The notes under the pieces: generated by a model | Databases searched by the model: none | Told to the model about the DNA's origin: nothing | The model's input: the letters and a program-made list of their open reading frames with translations, nothing else | Part shown: piece after piece, positions 57,161-64,000 of the stretch | Position numbering within the stretch: the stretch's first letter is position 1 | Layout: the number at the start of each line of letters is the position of its first letter | Position numbers and translations under genes: made by a program | Assembly: GCA_032871835.1 (NCBI GenBank) | Contig: CM065299.1 | Span: 28,475,074 to 28,539,073 of the forward strand | DNA: 64,000 bases | Direction: 5' to 3' | DNA from: Dipteronia dyeriana | Taxonomy: Eukaryota > Streptophyta > Magnoliopsida > Sapindales > Sapindaceae

Positions 57161-58297
57161 TGTTGGCATTAATTCCATATCAAAATGATGTTTAATTGTA
57201 ATGATTTAGTTGTTTAGTTCATGATGATTCAAGCTTCAAAGAAGAAATAACAACTAGTCAAAGCAAGTTCAAGTCTTCAAAGAGAAATGATGTTATATGG
57301 TTCTACAAAGGTATATTAAGATCTTATCTTTCTCTTACAAGGCTTAGACACACACACACACATATCATACATTTATGTTCCTGTATCGTTATGCACCATT
57401 TATAACACATTCACACACTTAAAGTTGAATGCTCATGCATTGGTATGAAAATAACATGTTTTGGAAAATGCATGATTGGAGACTATGTCTATGTAGTTTG
57501 CATTCTAGTGCGAATAATTTTTGTATGTGTATATGTTTGTAATACATTGATATTGAAATTGATTTTAGTCTTAAATTATTCTTGATTGAGTTCCAAACAC
57601 TTTGATTACTCACACTTTCAATTTCAAGTTCTAAGTCGAAAGATATGATACTTTCCAGTCATGTTGTATATATTGTCTTCGTATTCGTATATCGAGTCGA
57701 ATTATTAATTTTTGGGTTGAGTATCTTATATGTCCATGTTCGTGAGAGAGTTACGGTTCACAATCCATAAACGGAGGCCAGAGAACGGTCGAAGAACGTG
57801 AAGGGGGAGTGCGAGGAAAAGAAGTGCAATCAAGCACTCTTTCCCGAGATTGTGCGTGGCCATCTCGGGCCAAAGTGCTTATTGCCATGAGATGTCCATG
57901 TCCCATCTCAGGCAGCAAGTGTGCTTGGTGCCTTCATGCCCTCTTTGGTCATTTCATATGTATTCTTTTCCCTCTTCTTTATATATCCCTTCCCTATCAC
58001 TTTTCATTCTAAGAAGAGATTCAAAATTTGAGTGCAGAATTTTCTCCCAAATTTTCTCACCTTCCAAACACTATAACTTCTTCATTTGAACTTTGATCTG
58101 AGTGATTCAAAGTTGAGAGTGTTTTTCTATTCATCCTCCATATTTTCTCTGAAGGTTTGAGTTAATTTTACTTTTTTTTTTGGAGTCAATCCTCACAAAA
58201 ACACAAAAACGGGACTGTACCAAATCAACTAAGGTATTGATTTTCTCTCAAAGTTTTCTTTTAAAACTTGGCCAATTGCCTTGGGTTTTCTTCTTCA

Positions 58298-58302
<5 letters not shown>

Positions 58303-58347
<45 letters not shown>
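58303..58347 (+). repeat. (TG)n microsatellite
   Basis: About 22 uninterrupted TG units. Confidence 0.95.
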
Positions 58348-58348
<1 letters not shown>

Positions 58349-59934
58349 TTGCGATTGTTTTGATTTGAGTTTTGAACTCATTTAAAGCTAGATTGAGTTT
58401 CAATTAAAATCTTACATGTTGAGTTAGGTTTTGATTTGCCTATGTTTTCATATGTTTGAGGTTGTGCTAGCTTTGAATCTAGGACTATTTGATGATCTTT
58501 GATAGATTTATTTTGTAAAAAATAGTACCTCACATGTAATAGACTCTCTTTTGCAGATCTCTCTATATAATACTGTTAACGGAAAAATTACTCAGGATGA
58601 GAAATTCCTGCTAACACCCTTGAGACCACTACCACGAATAGTGGAAACAACGGCGACCTTGTTCTGATTACAGAATTTAGGCCCTCCTCTCCTCTTTTTC
58701 TTATTGTCTATTTCTCGTCTTTATCTTTTTTTTTGTATATATATCCTCTTTCTAACATGCTTGGCCTTACTTATATATGGTCCAAGTAGGTTTTCATTTC
58801 ACAAATATCATGCCACGATCCCATGAATCTGTTCCCTCCTTATCGGACGAGATTAGTCATCTGAATTTGACTTGTTACTGGATTCTATGATATCGTTGAC
58901 GGTGATAAGTTTGTTTCCTTTTTGGAATCAAACTCTTGACTTACGCGTACGTGGATTTATTATTGTTTGTTATGTAGATTTGAACCTGTGTGTACTCACA
59001 TCACTTTCTTCATGAAGGTCGCAGAATTAACTAGTCGTTGTCTTATAGAGCGAGGTAGATCCATGCTTTGACTCTATTCAGAGGAGCTTAGGATAGACTC
59101 ATGGGCACTTACTAGAGGTAGTATAGACTAGGCGAGATTCTTCTTTTCATGCTCGACGGGAACGGCGAGCTTCTGGAGAGGTTGGTGGGCTTCTATCTTA
59201 GACTACGAATCAAACCTGAATTCGGGAAGTGCCCACGAGTGGAAGGAGCTTACTTTTGTTCGTGTCGGGCTTCGCTTCGAGTGATTCATGAGTTCAACGA
59301 TCTTTTCTTGCTTTCGCGGGGTGGTTTTGGAGCCCGATCTCGGGAGTCGAGGTTCCTGGATAGGTGGCCTCGAGAAACCCGAACTCCCATGTTCGCCCTT
59401 AGGCTCGACCTGGTCGTGCCTAGCTTCATCCCTGATAACTCCGAAGCCCGGTAGACCTTCCCTGCTCTTGTGGGGTAGCTTTATGGTCTGTCTGAGGTCT
59501 CATGAATGTCGACTTTGGGCTTCGACTTGGACCGGGAGAGTGAAAAATTTCTCTTTGACCCCTAGCCAAATTTTACTATTAACAAATACATATTGTGTTA
59601 TTCTTTGAGCTATTCAAGTGCTTGATTGCTTTTATTAATATAATATGCTCTAGAACATGTTTTGTATATGTGATTAAAACTTGATCATGTATTAATTGAA
59701 CATATCTTATGATTCAAGCTTTAGATCTATACATGTATCTAGGTTGTAATTAATGTTGAACATCTTTTACATGATCTAGATGTATTAATCATGCATAATT
59801 GACTAGACTACATTTGTTATGTGCATTTATGCATATGTCTAGTATTTTCTATAGAATTTGTTGGTCATCATATTTTATGTTGCGTGCCTGTTTGCTTTTT
59901 ATATTCATGATCACTTAGATGCCTTGTGAGAAAG

Positions 59935-60197
59935 AAGTCTTGACAATAGGTGTGAGGACTATGATTTGTTGAGCAAGTGAAAGTCTCGATAAGAGGTAGA
60001 AGACCTCGGATTGTTGAGTAAGAAAGTCTTAGCTAGAGTCGGGAGGACTCGGATAGCTAAGCAAGTGGAAGTCTCGATAAGAGGTGGGAGACCTCGGAAT
60101 GTTGAGCAAGGAAGTCTCAATAAGAGGTGGGAGACCTCGGAATGTTTAGTAAGGAAGTCTTGACAAGAGGTGTGAGGCCTCATAATGTTAAGCAAGG
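59935..60197 (+). repeat. Tandem array of six 43-46-bp units
   Basis: Units start AAGTCT and contain GATAAGAGGTGGGAGACCTC then GGAATGTTGAGCAAG. The fourth and fifth are almost identical; the first and last are more divergent. The minus-strand frame here is a product of the repeat. Confidence 0.85.
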
Positions 60198-60663
60198 TGG
60201 TGACATGTTCATTGGTAGGATATGAGGGTAGTTTCTAGGTGAAAGGGTCACTTGAGATATTGTACTTGTCTTATCTACTAGTGGATTATGTTTGCCGGTT
60301 TTGCTAACCCGTGCATGTTTCCTCTTCGGAGGTTTACCACGTAAAAACCTTGTGTTAATTTTATCTATCCCTTTCTCTCTTATATTTGTATATGTTATTG
60401 GATTCTTGTGGATAGAATATTTTATGTAAATTGACTTCCTTACTATAATATCAATTGTGTATATGTTATGGATGTTTGTTTGTATCACACTTTACATGTT
60501 TTATATATTGATTAATTGTCTTTAATTGATATATATATTGTGATACAAGTAATCTAGAGGGAAAAATTTTTGTTTGTTTCAAGGGAGTCGAAAAAATGTG
60601 TCTAACCTATTCACCCCGTATCTAGGTTAGCCTTGAGCATTTAACCGTGATTGTATTTTCAAT

Positions 60664-60678
60664 TGGAATCAGAGCAGG
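60664..60678 (+). promoter_or_regulatory. PBS-like site (initiator Met-tRNA)
   Basis: TGGAATCAGAGCAGG differs by one base from the usual TGGTATCAGAGC core. It is followed by unremarkable leader-like DNA to about 60770, where other repeats begin. Confidence 0.6.
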
Positions 60679-61012
60679 AAACTATATTGTACTTAGTGAG
60701 CATCCAGGTGATACATTCACGGTATTTGCAAAGCTTTTGAAATCATGAGTGACACGTCCTAAAGAAGTGTTCATACTCCCAAGTATAAGAGTGTCATAGT
60801 AATAAATTAACTGGTAAGACCAGGTCGAACCACAGGGAGGTTGTTCACTTGTCCTTGTAGAAATAATTATCTAGATTTATTACTAAGTTTGTTATAAAAG
60901 AAAATTAATTAAAATTAATACTGGGGCTAAGGGATCCACTGTTGGTAATTCGAATATGATCCAATTATTAATATTTAGTCCATATTAATTGGATGGTATT
61001 CCACTCCACTGA

Positions 61013-61308
61013 CCACTCTCTAATAGATGTGGGTAAAAGTACTCATTGTGCTAGACAATATCTGTCTGTCTACAGTGAGTCAAAACTCCACAAAGATTAG
61101 AGGGGATAAACCACTCTCTGATAAATATGGGTAAAAGTACTCACTGTGCTAGACAATATTTATCTGTCTATAGTGAGTCAAAAACTCCACAAATATCAGA
61201 GGGGAGAAACCACTCTCTGATAAATATGGGTAAAAGTACCCACTGTGCTAGACAATATCTGTCTATCTACAGTGAGTCAAAAACTCCATAAAGATTAGAG
61301 GGGAGGAA
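61013..61308 (+). repeat. Three tandem 99-bp units
   Basis: Units start CCACTCTCTGATAAATATGG at 61013, 61111 and 61210 and include GTGCTAGACAATAT, then CTACAGTGAGTCAAA and TTAGAGGGGA. They are highly similar to each other. Confidence 0.9.
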
Positions 61309-61634
61309 ACATAAAAATAAAAAAAACTTACCATAATTGGATCATATTTCCCATACCAACAGTATCACCTTTGGCCCCAGCTATATAAAATAAGCCAGAC
61401 ATAATTTAACTAGAAAATAACTATTTTATTTAAACTGAGAATTTGAGAACAAAAGAGAGAGAATTTCACAAATCTAATATCAGATTTGGATTCAGAATAT
61501 CAAAATTAGGGGGGAGAGTCCCCCTATTTATACAAAATACGGATGAAAATTGACCATCAGATGAATTTAGAATGGAACGTCCAGATTTTGCCACGTCATC
61601 GGTGAACAGTGACAGTGAACAGTAACTCATCCGT

Positions 61635-61690
61635 GAAGTGAACAGTGAACAGTGAACAGTGAACAGTGAACAGTACACACATCCGTGAAG
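61635..61690 (+). repeat. Short (GTGAACA)n tandem repeat
   Basis: Five or more copies of the 7-mer GTGAACA, with further GTGAACAGTGAATAGT copies to about 61850. The minus-strand HCSLFTVHCSLFT frame is an artefact. Confidence 0.85.
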
Positions 61691-61849
61691 TGAATAGTGA
61701 ACAGTGCACCGGCTTCTAGAATATGATTCTCTACAGACGCGTGTATGGTGCACTCGCAGTTTGGGCCACTAGGAATGTGCCACGTCATCAGGAACAGTGA
61801 AAGTCAACTGTGAACAGTGAATAGTCAACTGTGAACAGTGAATAGTCAA

Positions 61850-62400
61850 AATTATAAAAATGCCCTTCATGGCCTTCCTAAATTTTTTGACGTTCTAAAC
61901 TTGAAAACGATGTTTGTTTTGCCATCTGACTTCTCCATGATTATAAATTGATCGAATTACCTCTGAAATACAAAGAAAAATACACTGATTACTACACAAC
62001 ACATTTATTTAAGCGAGCGAACGAAATTATGTCTATATTGGGGAATTAATCATATTGGAAGTGTAAAATGATGCTATTATCCCTTAGTAAACATACAATT
62101 TTCAGTGTTAATCACACATCCCCAACCAGCTTATTGCTAGTCCCTAGCAATTAAAGCAAAAATAGTAAAAACTCAAATTCAAATCTCTAAACTACCAAAT
62201 AGACAAACTCTCTCATACCTCTTTTCTCACCCTTTGACAGCCAGTCATCAATTGAGTTATCAATCAAACTTTCTTGTGCTCAATAAAGATCAACACAATA
62301 ACTATGAGATTCAATTGAAATCAAGCAACGTTTGCATTCCAAAATCTCATCAGGGTTTTTTCCTTAAGCAGCAGTTTTATTCTTTTTTTTTTAATATAAC
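61850..62400. other. Non-coding part of an unidentified repeat
   Basis: No gene. The phrase CCCCAACCAGCTTATTGCTA is repeat-like, and the neighbouring arrays suggest the whole 60.8-64-kb region belongs to one element on the minus strand. Confidence 0.35.
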
Positions 62401-62424
62401 AAAATTGGAAACAAACATTTCATC

Positions 62425-62670
62425 TTTAATCCATGTAGCGAGCTTTAGGCCAATAACTCCCAAACCAGTTGGCTTTAGGGCATTAAGTGTTAAAACACTC
62501 CTATGGGCTTAATTACTCGGATTGCAAATGTTTTTTATTTTTTTTATTTTTTTAGTACAATTCCCTTAAGTTTTCTCTTTAACCCGTGTAACAAGCTTTG
62601 GATCAATGACTCCCAAACCAGTTGGTCTTAGGGCATTAGGTGTTGAAGCACCCCTTGGACTTAATTGCTC
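62425..62670 (+). repeat. Two ~85-bp repeats, about 153 bp apart
   Basis: CTCCCAAACCAGTTGG then TTAGGGCATTA, GTGTTAAAACAC and TTAATTACTCGG at about 62457 recurs at about 62610 with a few changes. Confidence 0.8.
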
Positions 62671-63540
62671 GAGTTAAAGAGACTACGAAACTTCACTTTA
62701 TTCTTATCTAGACTCCACCATTTTACGCGAACACTCTATGTTTACTGAGGCATGAGGCCCGGCTACTAAGTAAGAGCTTTGGTCACAACACACAAAATTA
62801 TTATTATTATTATTACTAAATATATTTTTAAACAAGACCACGGCCTTCGGTTGTTACCCTTGAATGATGTTTCAGAACTAAATATCGTAAAATCTCAACT
62901 TACTGCACATAATCACGTGTCAATGTGCGTGTGTGTCTAGAATAGTTCGAAAAATTTCTCAAGATGACTTAATGAATAAAAGGATTAGTCAATGATATCA
63001 CAATGGAGAGTTTATAAATTTGAATAGTTAGAAGAGAGGAAAAATGCATAAGAACTACAAAGATGTGTCTCAGAAGTATCTAAAAGATCTCCTTACTCGG
63101 CCATCTTTACAAAAAAAAATGGTCAGAAGTTAGTTTTTTTTTTTTTTGAAAAACAAAAGTTATTGAATCAACTATTCCCTCCCCCCAACCAGAATGAGAC
63201 ATTGTCCCCAATGTCTTTAGAAAGAGTTAAGGTTTAGAAGATATCACCTGAACAAATTGAAAGACAACAAAATCCTGCAAAACAACAAAAGAAATACAAA
63301 ATAAAGGAAAATAAAATGCATAAAAACCATGAGACAATCATAAACTGAGATTCAGATCAATACTGTGTTTCTTGTTCTCTTCATCAATGGACCAATCAAT
63401 TTTGGAGGTTGAAGGATCTGGCTCATAATTGAAAGCTTGTAACTAGTCAATCAGCACATGGGGACTTGAAGCAGAGACAAAGATAATAAAAAGATAATAA
63501 AAACAAAAGGATATTTTCTGGTAGTTGTGATTGTGGCTCA
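62671..63540. other. Non-coding, repeat-like DNA
   Basis: A G/C-rich run (63176-63190) read on the minus strand gives GGTTGGGGGGAGGG near GACATTGGGGACAATGTCTC, text commonly seen in the 3' UTR of plant gypsy elements; element identity is not established. Confidence 0.4.
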
Positions 63541-64000
63541 CATCTTCCTCTAGTTTTACGTCCAGAAACGGCTTCAACGTCCTCTATGGGTCGGGGATAT
63601 GCTTCCCATCCAATTTTCTTATAAATTGGCAAACAGGGTCTTTTAAAGTCAGATTTTCAAGACTATATTGTGCATATTCTTTTTGAAATTGTGGTCATAA
63701 TCGGTCAATTGACATTTGCACATATCCACTAGGATGTGCATCAAGAGTTGTTAGGATATAATCCAATGACTCCCTATGAAAACCATGCATAATGAATAAA
63801 ATTTTATCTTCCTGATTATTAGACACCATTCCTAAAGAACGACAACGTGTGTTGCAAGTTGTACGTGCACATTTGTGACAAGTAACCCCTAACTTCTTAG
63901 CTCTTCGTTTTTTTGCAAGGTTACTTCTTCCAAAACCAGGCATGTAAGATGTAAATGAATCAGCAGACTCACCTGCTAGACGTACCTTAGCTTCGATCAA
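63540..64000 (-). CDS. Unidentified partial protein with Cys cluster (edge of window)
   Basis: The frame enters from beyond 64000 on the minus strand (no start visible) and runs to a TGA after QMSIDRL at about 63695. Past this stop the same frame stays protein-like (PQFQKEYAQYSLENLTLKDP, CQFIRKLDGKHIPDP) down to about 63540 with a second stop. It has a basic stretch (SNLAKKRRAKKLG) followed by a CX2CX4CX3C cluster (CHKCARTTCNTRC), possibly zinc-binding, and FHRESLDYILTTLDAHPSG. I do not recognise the family. A transposon-derived DNA-binding protein is a plausible guess given the repeats downstream. Confidence 0.45.

Larger units (their letters stand above)
57161..60661 (+). repeat. Possible very long LTR of a Sirevirus-like copia element
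   Basis: The stretch starts TGTTGGCATTAATTCC and ends TTTCA, directly followed by a PBS-like TGGAATCAGAGCAGG. The GC-rich tract at 59150-59530, a TG microsatellite and a 43-46-bp tandem array inside it fit the complex, CpG-rich LTRs known for Sireviruses. 3.5 kb is longer than usual, so an insertion inside is possible. The partner LTR is not in the window, so this stays a hypothesis. Confidence 0.4.

Noticed and set aside
59959..60195. Minus-strand Leu/Ser-rich frame
   Set aside because: Product of the 43-46-bp tandem array.
61000..61310. Possible CRISPR-like array
   Set aside because: Units are contiguous 99-bp tandem copies without unique spacers, and the genome is a plant's.
61466..61753. 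Minus-strand frame with repeated HCSLFTV
   Set aside because: Product of the GTGAACA tandem repeat.

Overview
The window is an AT-rich, repeat-dominated stretch of a flowering-plant nuclear genome, most likely a eudicot. Two host genes are supported: the last exons of a calcineurin B-like (CBL) calcium sensor at the left edge (558-1288) and a pentatricopeptide-repeat (PPR) protein at 40351-42459. Almost everything else is transposable elements, many inserted into one another. No bacterial-type feature, CRISPR array, rRNA or tRNA was seen.

Layout. 1-5875: CBL 3' exons, short repeats, a broken LRR receptor-like gene fragment abutting a LINE remnant, and one copy of a MITE family. 5875-17242: an old Ty1/copia element whose integrase region is split by a younger complete copia insertion (8430-14189) with a perfect TGTAT target duplication. 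17364-21010: a stack of non-autonomous inverted-repeat DNA elements. 21299-36119: a Ty3/gypsy element of the Tat/Retand type (gag, protease, RT, two RNase H domains, integrase). Its RT region is split by a degenerate hAT transposon (24542-27978, 8-bp target duplication), and it carries a long antisense gene after pol (34940 to 32210, minus strand) with two apparent introns. 36120-40350: low-information DNA, a hairpin MITE and the probable 5' region of the PPR gene. 42460-55705: intergenic DNA with a poly-A retroposon, a Harbinger-like element with TTA duplications, hAT-like and other MITEs, and a 1.6-kb foldback element. 55990-56870: a decayed gypsy gag. 57161-60661: a possible very long Sirevirus-like LTR with a primer-binding site after it. 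60770-64000: tandem arrays and a minus-strand reading frame that runs off the edge.

The element proteins are nearly all broken by stops or frameshifts, so the transposons are mainly fossils. Relative ages follow from nesting and from hand-compared LTRs: the inner copia (about 98% LTR identity) is younger than the outer copia and the gypsy element (both roughly 93%). The most unusual feature is the spliced-looking antisense gene of the gypsy element. It contains a 78-bp-arm hairpin, and the nearby hAT carries a 48-bp near-perfect palindrome with a TGACGTCA core upstream of its transposase.
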